Shown: one piece after another, positions 6,736 to 16,244 of the stretch | How positions within the stretch are numbered: the stretch's first letter is position 1 | Layout: every line of letters begins with the position of its first letter | Assembly (NCBI RefSeq): GCF_041677825.1 | Contig: NZ_JBAYPG010000017.1 | Span: 1-64,000 of the forward strand | Reading direction: 5' to 3' | Length of the DNA: 64,000 bases | Source of the DNA: Castellaniella sp041677825 | GTDB taxonomy: Bacteria; Pseudomonadota; Gammaproteobacteria; Burkholderiales; Burkholderiaceae_B | Position numbers and translations under genes: made by a program | Notes under the pieces: generated by a model | The model's input: the letters and a program-made list of their open reading frames with translations, nothing else | Told to the model about the DNA's origin: nothing | Database searches by the model: none

Positions 6736-8471
6736 AGCGCGTCGGCTTTCATGCCAGCCCCGTTCTGGGGATGCGGCCGGTGTTCTGGCGCGCGCGGCTG
6801 GTGGTACTGGTACTGCTTCTGGCCTTCATGGCGCTCGCGGTCAAGGCCCTGGATCTGCAGGTCCTGTCGAACGAGTTTCTCCAGCGGCAGGGGGAGCGTC
6901 GCTACGAACGCACTTTGGTACTGCCGGCCACGCGCGGCAAGATCTTTGATCGCAGCGGTACGGTCGTGCTGGCATCCAGCGTACCGGCACGCGCTATCTG
7001 GGCGGTTCCGGAAGAGTTCAACCGGGCTGATGACGCACAGGTTCGCCAACTGGCTGACCTGCTTGGCTTGCCGGTCGGCGAACTGCGCCAGCGTACGGCC
7101 GGTGACGCCAGGAGTTTTGTCTATCTGCGGCGTCAGGTGCCGGTGGATGTGGCGCGCAGGATCAGTGCGCTGAAGATCCCTGGCGTGCAGCAATTGCCCG
7201 AAACCCGTCGCATCTATCCGGAAGGCGACGTGTTGGCGCATGTCGTGGGCTTTGCCAACATTGAAGATCACGGGATCGAGGGCGCGGAACTGGCCTTCGA
7301 TGGCCATCTGTCCGGGCAGCCGGGCATGCGGCGCGTGATTCGTGACCGTCTGGGACGTATTGTCGAGGATGTGCAGGCGATCGTGCCACCAACGGATGGC
7401 CACAATCTGCGCCTGTCGATCGATGCCGGCATACAGTTCGATGTCTGGCGGGCCTTGCAGGATGCACTGGCGATGCACAAGGCCCAGGCGGGTACCGCCA
7501 TCGTCCTCGACGTACAGACTGGCGAAATCCTGGCCATGGTCAGCCTGCCCTCGTACGATCCGAATGAGACAGCGCAGCGCAGCGGCCCGGCTGTGCGCAA
7601 CCGGGTCGTCACCGACACGTTCGAGCCGGGTTCGATCATGAAGCCGTTTACTGCTGCGCTGGCCCTGGACTCGGGTCGTATTGGTCTGGATACCCAGTTC
7701 GACACGGGAAATGGGCGCTACGCGTATCATGGTGCCGTCATTTCGGATGTCTCACGCAACGGCCGGCTCGACGTGCGTGGCATCATCCGGCAATCGAGCA
7801 ATATCGGCATGACCATGATCGCCGATCGTCTGGACGCACGCAGCATGTGGACCACGTTTTCCGAACTTGGCTTCGGGCGTGTGCCGAACATGCTGTTCCC
7901 GGGCATGGCGTCCGGGCGCTTGCGTCCCTGGCAGCGCTGGCGCCCGATCGAACAGGCCACCATGGCCTACGGATACGGGCTGTCGGTGTCCCTGCTGCAG
8001 GTGGCGCGCGCCTATACGGCCTTTGCCCGCGACGGCGACATGGTGTCGCTCTCCATGGTGAGGCGAGAAGGGCGTCCGACCAGCGTGCAGGTTTACACGC
8101 CTGAAGTCGCACGCCTCATGCGCGGCATGCTGGAAGCGGCCGCAGGCCCTGATGGTGCACGCCTGGCCCAGGTGCGCGGCTATCGGGTGGCCGGCAAGAG
8201 TGGTACCGCGCGCAAGATCGTCAATGGCCATTACAGCAAGAACAAGTATCGCAGTTCGTTCGTCGGCTTCGCACCCGTGTCGGATCCGCGCATCGTCGTC
8301 GCCGTGTCCATCGATGAGCCCGGTGCCGGGGGCTATTACGGTGGGCGTGTCGCGGCACCGGTGTTTGCGGATATCGTATCGGGCACGTTGCGGCGCATGG
8401 GGGTCCGGCCCGACGCGCCCGTCGATGCCCTGGTGGCCGCAGCGCCTGCTCGCGAGGGGGGCATTCGATGA
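6732..8471 (+). CDS. ftsI: peptidoglycan DD-transpeptidase FtsI (PBP3)
   Basis: The septal class B penicillin-binding protein, which cross-links peptidoglycan at the division site. In its 579 residues, a cytoplasmic tail and one membrane anchor (about residues 20-38) lead into the pedestal domain with the RGKIFDRSG block. The C-terminal transpeptidase domain has the active-site serine S301 in SIMK, the second motif SSN at 355-357, and KSGT at 489-492. The ATG overlaps the ftsL stop by 4 bp and the 3' end overlaps murEF by 4 bp. Confidence 0.97.
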   Translation: MKRVGFHASPVLGMRPVFWRARLVVLVLLLAFMALAVKALDLQVLSNEFLQRQGERRYERTLVLPATRGKIFDRSGTVVLASSVPARAIWAVPEEFNRADDAQVRQLADLLGLPVGELRQRTAGDARSFVYLRRQVPVDVARRISALKIPGVQQLPETRRIYPEGDVLAHVVGFANIEDHGIEGAELAFDGHLSGQPGMRRVIRDRLGRIVEDVQAIVPPTDGHNLRLSIDAGIQFDVWRALQDALAMHKAQAGTAIVLDVQTGEILAMVSLPSYDPNETAQRSGPAVRNRVVTDTFEPGSIMKPFTAALALDSGRIGLDTQFDTGNGRYAYHGAVISDVSRNGRLDVRGIIRQSSNIGMTMIADRLDARSMWTTFSELGFGRVPNMLFPGMASGRLRPWQRWRPIEQATMAYGYGLSVSLLQVARAYTAFARDGDMVSLSMVRREGRPTSVQVYTPEVARLMRGMLEAAAGPDGARLAQVRGYRVAGKSGTARKIVNGHYSKNKYRSSFVGFAPVSDPRIVVAVSIDEPGAGGYYGGRVAAPVFADIVSGTLRRMGVRPDAPVDALVAAAPAREGGIR

Positions 8472-11263
8472 GCAGTCTGGATATTCTCACATGGCTGGAC
8501 GAGCAGGTTGCGCGTACCGCTGATCTCTGCCTGGACTCACGCCAGGTCCAGGCGGGCGATGTGTTTTTTGCCTGCCCGGGTCTTCTGGCCGATGGCCGTG
8601 GCTTCATGCAGGCTGCAGTATATGCCGGAGCGGGGGCGATCGTGCGGACCCGCGGGGGGGAATTCCCTTCACCCGAGGGCGTTCCGGTGCTCGAAGTGGA
8701 TGATCTGGCCCGTCATCTGGGCGAGATCGCTCATCTATGGTATGGCCGGCCATCCGATGCGCTGACGGTGATCGCCGTGACGGGCACCAATGGGAAGACC
8801 TCGACCACCCAGTGGATCGCGGCCGCCTTGAATGCCGAAGACATGCCCTGTGGAACAGTGGGTACGTTGGGGGTCACCCTGGCCGACGGCCGCAATCTGG
8901 GCGGCATGCTGACCACCCCGGACGTGTTGACGCTGCATCGCAGTCTGGCCGCCATTCACAGGGCCGGTGCGGTGGCCGCAGCGATCGAGGCGTCGTCCAT
9001 CGGCATCGAGCAGGGTCGCCTGGATGGCGTCACGATCCAGGTGGCCGGTTTCACCAACCTGACCCGGGATCATCTCGACTACCACGGCAGCCTCGATGCG
9101 TACAAAAAGGCCAAGTTCGCCCTGTTCGATCGACCCGGCCTGCGTGGCGCCATCATCAATGCCGACGACCCCGCAGGGCGTGAACTGCTCGCCCATCAGC
9201 CGGCCTCGGGGCATCGCCACGGCTATGGCCTGATGGCTGGCGAGTCGGCACTGTTCAGGGCAGAAGACATCCAGCACAGTGCGGATGGGCTGGTGTTCAA
9301 CCTGCTGCTGCCACGGGGTCGGGCGCAGATCGTCACGCATCTGGTCGGTGAACACAATATTTCCAATCTGCTGCTGGTCGCCGGTGTCCTGCGTGAACTG
9401 GGTTGGGGCCTGAGCCGCACGGCGCGCGCGCTGGCGCGCCTGCAGCCTGTACCGGGGCGTCTGCAGGCGGTCGCGGCGCTGCCGGGGGGGGCGACCCAGG
9501 GGCCGCATGGGCATGCGCTGGTGGTCGTCGACTACGCGCATACGCCCGATGCGCTCGAACGGGTCCTTGTCTCGCTCAGACCCATGACGCAGGAGCGCAA
9601 GGGCCAGCTCTGGTGCGTATTCGGCTGTGGGGGTGACCGCGATGCCGGCAAGCGGCCCATGATGGGTGCCGTGGCCGAGCGCCTTGCCGACAGGATAGTG
9701 GTCACCAGCGACAACCCACGCAACGAGCCTCCGCAGGCCATTGCCCAGGCCATTCTGTCGGGCATGACAAAGCCGGTGCATGTGCAGCTGGACAGGGCGC
9801 GTGCCATTCTCGAAACCCTGTGGGGTGCCGCGCCACGCGACGTGATCCTGCTGGCGGGCAAAGGGCATGAGACCTGGCAGGAAATCCGTGGTGTTCGTCG
9901 TCCGTTCGATGACCGCGACTGGGCCTGTCTGGCACTGACCTGGCAACAGGGCGCGCATCTAGCCACGGATACCCGTGATTTTCCCGCCGGCGCCCTCTTT
10001 CCGGCCCTGCGCGGCGAACGCCACGACGGGCATGATTTCGTTCAGGCCGCCGCACGCGCAGGGGCCCGTGCAGCGCTGGTCGAGCACAGGGTGCCGGATG
10101 TGGACCTGCCGCAACTGGTATTGGGGGACATGCGCCATGCCCTGCGCCTGTGGGCCAGCGTCTGGCGCCGGCAGTTCCACCTGCCGGTCATTGCCGTCAC
10201 GGGCAGCAACGGCAAGACCACCACCAAGGAAATGATCAGCACCATTCTGGCCGTGTGGTGGGGGGCGGACCAGCGCCTTGCCACGCCGGGCAATTTCAAC
10301 AATGACATTGGCGTGCCACTGTCGGTGCTGCGCCTGCACGCGGGACACCGGGCGGCCGTCTTCGAACTGGGCATGAACCATCCGGGGGAAATCGCAGAGC
10401 TCGCTGCGATTGCACAACCCACCGTGGCTTTGGTGAACAATGCGCAGCGCGAGCACCAGGAGTTCATGCTGTCGGTCGAGGCGGTCGCCCGGGAAAACGG
10501 CCAGGTGCTGTGCGCGCTGCCAGAGGACGGCATCGCGGTGTTCCCCGCCGAAGATGCCTATGAATCCGTCTGGCGCGGCCTTGCCGCGTCGCGTCGGGTC
10601 CGTTGTTTCGGGTTTTCCGATCGGGCCGAGGTCCGGGCGGCGCGAATTCGTGCGCGGCCGCAACGCACCGAATTCGAGCTGCAATTGGCCGGGCAGTCCC
10701 ATGACGTCGTCCTGCGCGCACCGGGCCGGCACAACCTGCATAATGCGCTGGCAGCGGCCACCTGCGCCTGGGCCGCGGGGGCACCCGTGGCGGCCATTGT
10801 CGAAGGTCTGCAGCAGTTCGTGCCCGTGGGGGGCCGGATGCAGCCGAGCACCATGGCCGACGGCTTTCAACTGATCGACGATACGTACAATGCGAATCCC
10901 GATTCCGTGCGGGCGGCCATCGAAGTGCTGGCTGCGCTCGATGGCCGACGCATACTCGTGCTTGGTGACATGGGCGAAGTGGGGCTACAGGGCCCGGCCA
11001 TGCATGCCGAGGTCGGCGCACATGCGCGCGACTGTGGCATCGATGTGCTGCTGACGCTGGGTCCGGCAAGTCGTGGTGCTGCAGAAGCCTTTGGTTCGGC
11101 TGCCCGGTCCTTCGATTCGCTCGAGGCACTTCTGCCGCAGCTGCTCGCAGCGCGGCCGGGTCATATTCTGGTCAAGGGATCGCGCAGCATGCAGATGGAA
11201 CGGGTCGTGCATGCATTGCAGGCCGATATGGCCAGCCAGTCGGGGGGCCATCATGCTTCTTGA
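8468..11263 (+). CDS. murEF: MurE-MurF fusion: two consecutive muropeptide ligases in one chain
   Basis: One 931-residue chain carries two complete Mur ligases. Residues 1 to about 495 are MurE, which adds meso-diaminopimelate to UDP-MurNAc-L-Ala-D-Glu. It has the ATP loop TGTNGKT at 105-111 and the diaminopimelate-selecting DNPRNE at 415-420. Residues from about 497 are MurF, which adds D-Ala-D-Ala. It has LRGERHDGHDF, a second ATP loop TGSNGKT at 578-584, and DDTYNANPDS near the C terminus. The frame is continuous through the junction near 9950 with no stop or long linker. MurF's usual first 20 or so residues are missing or merged. Fused MurE-MurF proteins are known in Bordetella relatives. 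Fusion could channel the nucleotide tripeptide between sites (inference). Confidence 0.95.
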   Translation: MSSLDILTWLDEQVARTADLCLDSRQVQAGDVFFACPGLLADGRGFMQAAVYAGAGAIVRTRGGEFPSPEGVPVLEVDDLARHLGEIAHLWYGRPSDALTVIAVTGTNGKTSTTQWIAAALNAEDMPCGTVGTLGVTLADGRNLGGMLTTPDVLTLHRSLAAIHRAGAVAAAIEASSIGIEQGRLDGVTIQVAGFTNLTRDHLDYHGSLDAYKKAKFALFDRPGLRGAIINADDPAGRELLAHQPASGHRHGYGLMAGESALFRAEDIQHSADGLVFNLLLPRGRAQIVTHLVGEHNISNLLLVAGVLRELGWGLSRTARALARLQPVPGRLQAVAALPGGATQGPHGHALVVVDYAHTPDALERVLVSLRPMTQERKGQLWCVFGCGGDRDAGKRPMMGAVAERLADRIVVTSDNPRNEPPQAIAQAILSGMTKPVHVQLDRARAILETLWGAAPRDVILLAGKGHETWQEIRGVRRPFDDRDWACLALTWQQGAHLATDTRDFPAGALFPALRGERHDGHDFVQAAARAGARAALVEHRVPDVDLPQLVLGDMRHALRLWASVWRRQFHLPVIAVTGSNGKTTTKEMISTILAVWWGADQRLATPGNFNNDIGVPLSVLRLHAGHRAAVFELGMNHPGEIAELAAIAQPTVALVNNAQREHQEFMLSVEAVARENGQVLCALPEDGIAVFPAEDAYESVWRGLAASRRVRCFGFSDRAEVRAARIRARPQRTEFELQLAGQSHDVVLRAPGRHNLHNALAAATCAWAAGAPVAAIVEGLQQFVPVGGRMQPSTMADGFQLIDDTYNANPDSVRAAIEVLAALDGRRILVLGDMGEVGLQGPAMHAEVGAHARDCGIDVLLTLGPASRGAAEAFGSAARSFDSLEALLPQLLAARPGHILVKGSRSMQMERVVHALQADMASQSGGHHAS

Positions 11264-12425
11264 GTTGGCGCGCTGGCTGGCGGATCATCACTTCCGGGCG
11301 TTTGGCGTGGTCGAGTACATCACGTTCCGGGCGGTGCTGGCCAGTGCCACGGCCCTGGCGATCGGGCTGCTGTCCGGGCCCTGGCTGATCCGACGCCTGA
11401 CGGCGATGAAAATCGGCCAGGCCGTGCGCAGTTATGGCCCCCAGAGCCATCTGCAGAAGAGCGGCACGCCGACCATGGGCGGCGCCTTGATCCTCATCGG
11501 CATCGGCGCCAGCACCCTGCTGTGGGCGGATTGGTCCAACCGCTTCGTGTGGGTGGTTCTGCTCGTCACGTTCGGATTCGGCTGGATCGGCTGGGCAGAT
11601 GATTACCGCAAGGTCGTCCACCATGATCCAGAAGGCATGCCGGCGCGCCAGAAGTTTTTCTGGCAGGCCCTGATCGGTGTGATCGCGGCCATGTACCTGA
11701 GTTTTGCGGTTTCCGTCCCGGGCAATACCGGGCTGTGGCCCCTGTTCCGTGAATGGGTGCTGAGCGGTTTCGCCATGCCCTTGCCCACCCGGGCCGACCT
11801 GATCGTGCCCTTCTTCAAGACCGTCAGCTACCCGCTGGGGGTTTTTGGGTTCATGACGCTCACCTGGCTCGTCATTGTGGGCACCAGCAATGCGGTCAAC
11901 CTGACCGATGGCCTGGATGGCCTGGCCATCATGCCCACGGTGATGATCGCCGTGGCGCTCGGGATTTTCGCCTATGTGGTCGGGCGGGTAGACTATTCCA
12001 GATATCTGCTCTTTCCCTATATTCCGGGCGCCTCCGAACTGATGGTGCTGTGCGCTGCGATCGCTGGCGCAGGCCTGGCGTTTCTGTGGTTCAACGCCTA
12101 CCCGGCGCAGGTGTTCATGGGGGATGTGGGCGCACTGGCTCTGGGGGGGGCTCTGGGCACCATTGCGGTCATCGTGCGGCAGGAAATCGTGCTCTTCATC
12201 ATGGGCGGGGTGTTTGTGGTCGAGACGCTCTCGGTGATGCTGCAGGTCGGCTGGTTCAAATACACCCGCAAACGCTACGGAGAGGGACGCAGGTTCTTTC
12301 GCATGGCACCACTGCATCACCATTTCGAGGTGGGCGGCTGGAAGGAAACCCAGGTCGTGGTCCGTTTCTGGATCATCACCATGATGCTGGTGCTGGTGGG
12401 TCTGGCCAGCCTGAAACTGCGATGA
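11253..12425 (+). CDS. mraY: phospho-N-acetylmuramoyl-pentapeptide transferase
   Basis: MraY transfers phospho-MurNAc-pentapeptide from UDP to undecaprenyl phosphate, forming lipid I at the inner face of the membrane. The 390 residues contain about ten hydrophobic helices. Family motifs are SHLQKSGTPTMGG near residue 65, the magnesium-site region NLTDGLDGLAI, NAYPAQVFMGDVGAL, and the histidine motif APLHHHFEVGGWKE near the C terminus. The ATG at 11253 lies inside the last codons of murEF (11-bp overlap) and matches the family N terminus MLLELARWL. The 3' end overlaps murD by 4 bp. Confidence 0.96.
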   Translation: MLLELARWLADHHFRAFGVVEYITFRAVLASATALAIGLLSGPWLIRRLTAMKIGQAVRSYGPQSHLQKSGTPTMGGALILIGIGASTLLWADWSNRFVWVVLLVTFGFGWIGWADDYRKVVHHDPEGMPARQKFFWQALIGVIAAMYLSFAVSVPGNTGLWPLFREWVLSGFAMPLPTRADLIVPFFKTVSYPLGVFGFMTLTWLVIVGTSNAVNLTDGLDGLAIMPTVMIAVALGIFAYVVGRVDYSRYLLFPYIPGASELMVLCAAIAGAGLAFLWFNAYPAQVFMGDVGALALGGALGTIAVIVRQEIVLFIMGGVFVVETLSVMLQVGWFKYTRKRYGEGRRFFRMAPLHHHFEVGGWKETQVVVRFWIITMMLVLVGLASLKLR

Positions 12426-13972
12426 GCACCCCTGCTGCATTCTGGGCATCAACGCGCAACCAGGGCGCCGAGGGGCCTGCGCCGGTCACCCTGATCATGG
12501 GTCTGGGCGAGACGGGCGTGGCTGCGGCCCGCTGGTGTGCCGGCCAGGGTGATACCGTGCGGGTGCTGGATACGCGCCCGCAGCCGCCCGGGCTGGCCGC
12601 ATTGCAGGCCCATGGCATTGCAGCGCAGACGTACCTGGGTGTGGGGCACTTCGATGCCAGGCTGCTGGACGGCGTGCGTACATTGGTCCTCAGCCCGGGG
12701 ATCTGTCCACGAGATGCGAACGTGGCGGATTTTCTGGCGCAGGCGCGGGCGCTCGGTGTCGATGTGCTCGGGGAGATCGAACTCTTTGCCAGAGCCCTGA
12801 AGGATTTGGCGCAGCAGGGCTATGCGCCCCGGGTCCTGGCGGTGACCGGCACCAACGGCAAGACGACGGTGACCGCGCTGGTGCGCGCGCTTGGCGAAGC
12901 CGCCGGATACAGGATACGGGCCGCAGGCAATATCGGGCCCGCGGCCCTGGCTGCATTGCTGGATGCGCTCGAGCAGGACAGATTGCCCGAAATCTGGGTG
13001 CTGGAACTGTCCAGTTTTCAGATCGAAGGCACCCGGTCCCTGCGGGCGGATGCCGCAGTGGTGCTGAATGTGACCCAGGATCATCTGGACTGGCATGGTT
13101 CGATGTCGGCGTATGCCGCCGCCAAGGCGCGGCTCTACGAAATGGCCGACTGCCTGGTGTTCAACCGGGACGACGCCTGGGTCAGAGACATGATCGCCGA
13201 CCCGACAGCCCTTTGTATCCGCAGTTTCGGGGCAGGCCTGCCGCCGCGGGTCGGGGATCTGGGCATCCATGAACAGGGTGGCATGGCCTGGCTAGCGGTC
13301 ATGGACGCAGATCGCACGGTCCGGCCGGTGCCTGGGCGCAAGGGTTCGCGTCAGACCGGGCTGGGTGACGTACGTGCAACCGGTCCTCTGCTCGATCTGA
13401 TGCCGGTTGAAGCGCTGCGCATACCGGGTGGGCACAACGTGCTCAATGCCCAGGCGGCCTTGGCCCTGGGGCGTGCGATCGGGCTGGACTGGGCGCCGAT
13501 GCTGCATGCCTTGCGTGCGTACCGGGGCGAGGCCCACCGGATGCAGTTCGTGCGTTCAGTGGCGGGTGTAGACTTCATCAATGACAGCAAGGGCACCAAT
13601 GTCGGGGCGACGGTCGCGGCGCTCGAGGGGCTCGGCCGCCCCGTGGTCCTGATTGCCGGGGGGCTGGGCAAGGGGCAGGATTTCAGCCCGCTGTGTGATG
13701 TGGTGCGCGACCACGCCCGGATGGTGGTGCTGATGGGGCAGGATGCCGGCGTCATCGCGCAGGCACTGTCGGGCAGCGGGGTTCCGACAGACCAGTGCGC
13801 CAGCCTCGAAGAGGCCGTCCGGCTGGGTTTCGAGCAGGCCCGGCCGGGTGATGCCGTGCTGCTGTCGCCGGCCTGCGCAAGCATGGACATGTTTCGCAAT
13901 TATGTGCATCGTGGAGAGCATTTCGTCGCCTGCGTCGAGGCGCTTGCCGCAGACCGGGGAGAAGTGGCATGA
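12422..13972 (+). CDS. murD: UDP-N-acetylmuramoyl-L-alanine--D-glutamate ligase
   Basis: MurD adds D-glutamate to UDP-MurNAc-L-alanine, the second amino-acid addition in peptidoglycan precursor synthesis. Residues 20-30 (LIMGLGETG) form the UDP-binding loop. The ATP loop VTGTNGKTTVTALV is near residue 142, NVTQDHLDWHGSMSAY in the middle, and NDSKGTNVGATVAAL in the C-terminal domain. At 516 residues it is longer than E. coli MurD (438). The extra length lies mainly in the N-terminal 20 residues and a loop near residues 285-330 (about 13275-13410). The ATG overlaps the mraY stop. Confidence 0.95.
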   Translation: MSTPAAFWASTRNQGAEGPAPVTLIMGLGETGVAAARWCAGQGDTVRVLDTRPQPPGLAALQAHGIAAQTYLGVGHFDARLLDGVRTLVLSPGICPRDANVADFLAQARALGVDVLGEIELFARALKDLAQQGYAPRVLAVTGTNGKTTVTALVRALGEAAGYRIRAAGNIGPAALAALLDALEQDRLPEIWVLELSSFQIEGTRSLRADAAVVLNVTQDHLDWHGSMSAYAAAKARLYEMADCLVFNRDDAWVRDMIADPTALCIRSFGAGLPPRVGDLGIHEQGGMAWLAVMDADRTVRPVPGRKGSRQTGLGDVRATGPLLDLMPVEALRIPGGHNVLNAQAALALGRAIGLDWAPMLHALRAYRGEAHRMQFVRSVAGVDFINDSKGTNVGATVAALEGLGRPVVLIAGGLGKGQDFSPLCDVVRDHARMVVLMGQDAGVIAQALSGSGVPTDQCASLEEAVRLGFEQARPGDAVLLSPACASMDMFRNYVHRGEHFVACVEALAADRGEVA

Positions 13973-15174
13973 GTCTGCTCGGCGTCCTGGGGCGAAATTC
14001 CGGCTCGGCCAGGGCGCCCCGCAGTGCCATGCCCATGCTCGACATCGGCCTGCTGGTGGCCGTGCTCGCCCTGGTGCTGTTCGGCTTGCTGATGGTGTAT
14101 TCGGCGTCCATTGCACTGGCCGACGGCCCTCGCTACCAGGGCTATGGCCGATTCTATTTCGTGAGCCGGCATGCCCTGTTCATCGTTGTGGGCCTGCTGG
14201 GTGCCCTGGTGGTGGCTGCCGTACCCATGCGGGTCTGGCACAAGCTCACGGTACCGCTGTTCATCTGCACCCTGCTGCTGTTGATCGTGGTGCTGGTGCC
14301 CGGTCTGGGCCGTGAGGTCAATGGCGCGCGCCGCTGGTTGCCGCTGGGTGTACTCAATTTTCAGCCTTCGGAGCTGATGAAATTTGCCATGATGCTCTAT
14401 GCAGCAGATTATGTGGTACGCAAGCAGCCCCACCTGCAAGGGTTTGTGGCGGGCTTTGTGCGCGGCTTCCTGCCTATTGCCCTGGCCCTCATCGTCGTCG
14501 GGGTGCTGCTCCTGCTGGAACCGGATCTCGGGGCTTTCATTGTCATCGGGGCCATTGCCGTCGGGATCCTGTTCATCGGCGGCATCAACCTGAAGTTGTT
14601 TTCGCTCATGCTGGGCGGGGTGATGTCCAGTTTTCTGCTCCTGATCTGGCTGTCGCCCTGGCGGCGCGAGCGCTTGTTCGTCTATCTGGATCCATGGAAT
14701 CCTGAAAATGCGTATGGCAGTGCGTATCAGCTCTCGCATTCGCTGATTGCGCTGGGGCGTGGCGAGTGGTTCGGGGTGGGTCTGGGCGCCAGTATCGAGA
14801 AACTGCACTACCTTCCAGAGGCCCATACCGACTTCATTGTCGCCGTGATCGGCGAGGAACTGGGCCTTGTGGGCTTGCTGGGCCTGATGTCCGTATTTGT
14901 GTTCATCGTTCTGCGGGCCTTCGATATCGCGCGCCAGGCGATGGTGCTCGAGCGTACCTTCGAAGCGCTGGTCGCACAGGGGGTGGCACTGTGGATCGGG
15001 GTCCAGGCGTTCATCAACGTGGGGGTCTGTCTGGGGCTGCTGCCCACCAAGGGGCTCACTTTGCCGTTGGTCAGTTATGGCGGGTCGGGTATCGTGATGA
15101 ATCTGGCTGCCATGGCCATTCTCCTGCGTATCGATCATGAGATGCGTGGCCTGATGCGGGGGAGGCGCCGATGA
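13969..15174 (+). CDS. ftsW: septal peptidoglycan glycosyltransferase FtsW
   Basis: A SEDS-family polytopic membrane protein of 401 residues with about ten hydrophobic helices. With FtsI it polymerises septal glycan from lipid II. The first helix ends in the family motif LLMVYSASIALADG. Further motifs are GAIVNGARRWL-type GREVNGARRWLPLG, the FQPSELMKF segment, HTDFIVAVIGEELGL, and GLLPTKGLTLPLVSYGGSG near the C terminus. It overlaps murD and murG by 4 bp each. The division-cluster position separates it from the elongation paralogue RodA. Confidence 0.96.
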   Translation: MSLLGVLGRNSGSARAPRSAMPMLDIGLLVAVLALVLFGLLMVYSASIALADGPRYQGYGRFYFVSRHALFIVVGLLGALVVAAVPMRVWHKLTVPLFICTLLLLIVVLVPGLGREVNGARRWLPLGVLNFQPSELMKFAMMLYAADYVVRKQPHLQGFVAGFVRGFLPIALALIVVGVLLLLEPDLGAFIVIGAIAVGILFIGGINLKLFSLMLGGVMSSFLLLIWLSPWRRERLFVYLDPWNPENAYGSAYQLSHSLIALGRGEWFGVGLGASIEKLHYLPEAHTDFIVAVIGEELGLVGLLGLMSVFVFIVLRAFDIARQAMVLERTFEALVAQGVALWIGVQAFINVGVCLGLLPTKGLTLPLVSYGGSGIVMNLAAMAILLRIDHEMRGLMRGRRR

Positions 15175-16244
15175 ATCCGCCCCTGATTCTTGTCATGGCC
15201 GGCGGTACGGGCGGGCATATCATGCCCGGCCTGGCCGTTGCGGCCGTCTTGCAGGCGCGGGGCTGTCGCGTGCAGTGGCTCGGTGACCCCCAGCGCATGG
15301 AAGGCCGGCTGGTGCCTGGGCAAGGCATCGAGCTTCTGCCGCTGCGCTTTGACGGCGTGCGCGGCAAGGGGCTGGTGGCGCTGCTCAGCTTGCCGGTCAG
15401 GCTGGCCATGGCGTGTTGGCAGGTGCGTCGTCTGTTGCGGGTGCGGCGCCCCGATGTGATCCTCGGGATGGGCGGCTATGCTGCATTTCCAGGGGGTGTG
15501 ATGGCCTGGCTCGCCAGGATTCCGCTGGTGATCCATGAACAGAATGCCGTTGCCGGCACCGCCAATCGCATCCTGGCTCGGCTTGCAAGGCGGGTGCTGA
15601 CCGGCTTTCCGGGGGTATTGCCAGGGGGGGTGATGACCGGCAATCCGGTGCGTGCCACGCTGGCCGGTGTCGTGCCCAGCGACCAGCGCTATGCCGGGCG
15701 CTCGGGTCCGTTGCGGGTTCTGGTGGTCGGTGGCAGTCTGGGGGCCCTGCGCATCAACGAACTGGTGCCCGAAGCGCTGGCGCTCATGCAGCCGGCGCAG
15801 CGCCCGCTGGTCCGTCACCAGGCGGGAGAGGCGCATGTGGCAACGGTACGCGAGCGCTACGCCCATCTCGGGCTGCAGGGCGACGTCAGCGCCTTCATCG
15901 AAGACATGGCCGAGGCCCTGGCGTGGGCTGATCTGGTCGTCTGTCGCGCCGGGGCCATGACGGTGGCCGAAGTGGCGGTGGTTGGGGTCGCGGCCCTGTT
16001 CATACCGCTGCCCCACGCGATCGACGATCATCAGACGGCCAATGCGCGCTATCTTTCCGAATGCGGGGGGGCGTGGATGATTCCGCAGGCTCAACTGGAT
16101 GGTGGCACACTGGCCCGCTGGCTGACGGCGCGCACGCGCACTGAACTGGCCGCCGTGGCCAGCCATGCGCTCGAACACGGCAGTCCCGAGGCGGCGCAGC
16201 GCATCGCCGAGGTCTGCATACAGTCGATGAAGGAAAGCGCGTGA
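15171..16244 (+). CDS. murG: lipid II synthase MurG
   Basis: A peripheral membrane glycosyltransferase that adds GlcNAc from UDP-GlcNAc to lipid I on the cytoplasmic face, giving lipid II. The 357 residues form two GT-B Rossmann halves. The N-terminal glycine loop is MAGGTGGHIMPGLAV (about residues 8-22), with GMGGYAAFPGG and IHEQNAVAGTANR following. The C-terminal half has GGSLGALRIN and the nucleotide-sugar site CRAGAMTVAEVAVVG. It overlaps ftsW and murC by 4 bp. Confidence 0.97.
   Translation: MNPPLILVMAGGTGGHIMPGLAVAAVLQARGCRVQWLGDPQRMEGRLVPGQGIELLPLRFDGVRGKGLVALLSLPVRLAMACWQVRRLLRVRRPDVILGMGGYAAFPGGVMAWLARIPLVIHEQNAVAGTANRILARLARRVLTGFPGVLPGGVMTGNPVRATLAGVVPSDQRYAGRSGPLRVLVVGGSLGALRINELVPEALALMQPAQRPLVRHQAGEAHVATVRERYAHLGLQGDVSAFIEDMAEALAWADLVVCRAGAMTVAEVAVVGVAALFIPLPHAIDDHQTANARYLSECGGAWMIPQAQLDGGTLARWLTARTRTELAAVASHALEHGSPEAAQRIAEVCIQSMKESA

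Noticed and set aside
8468..11263. Missing start for a separate murF gene (possible sequencing error joining two genes)
   Set aside because: The frame runs through the junction without stop or frame change, there is no ribosome site near 9950, and the fusion is known in related bacteria.
13900..15138. A 412-codon frame antisense to ftsW
   Set aside because: His/Gln-rich composition is the mirror of hydrophobic FtsW codons, not a real protein.
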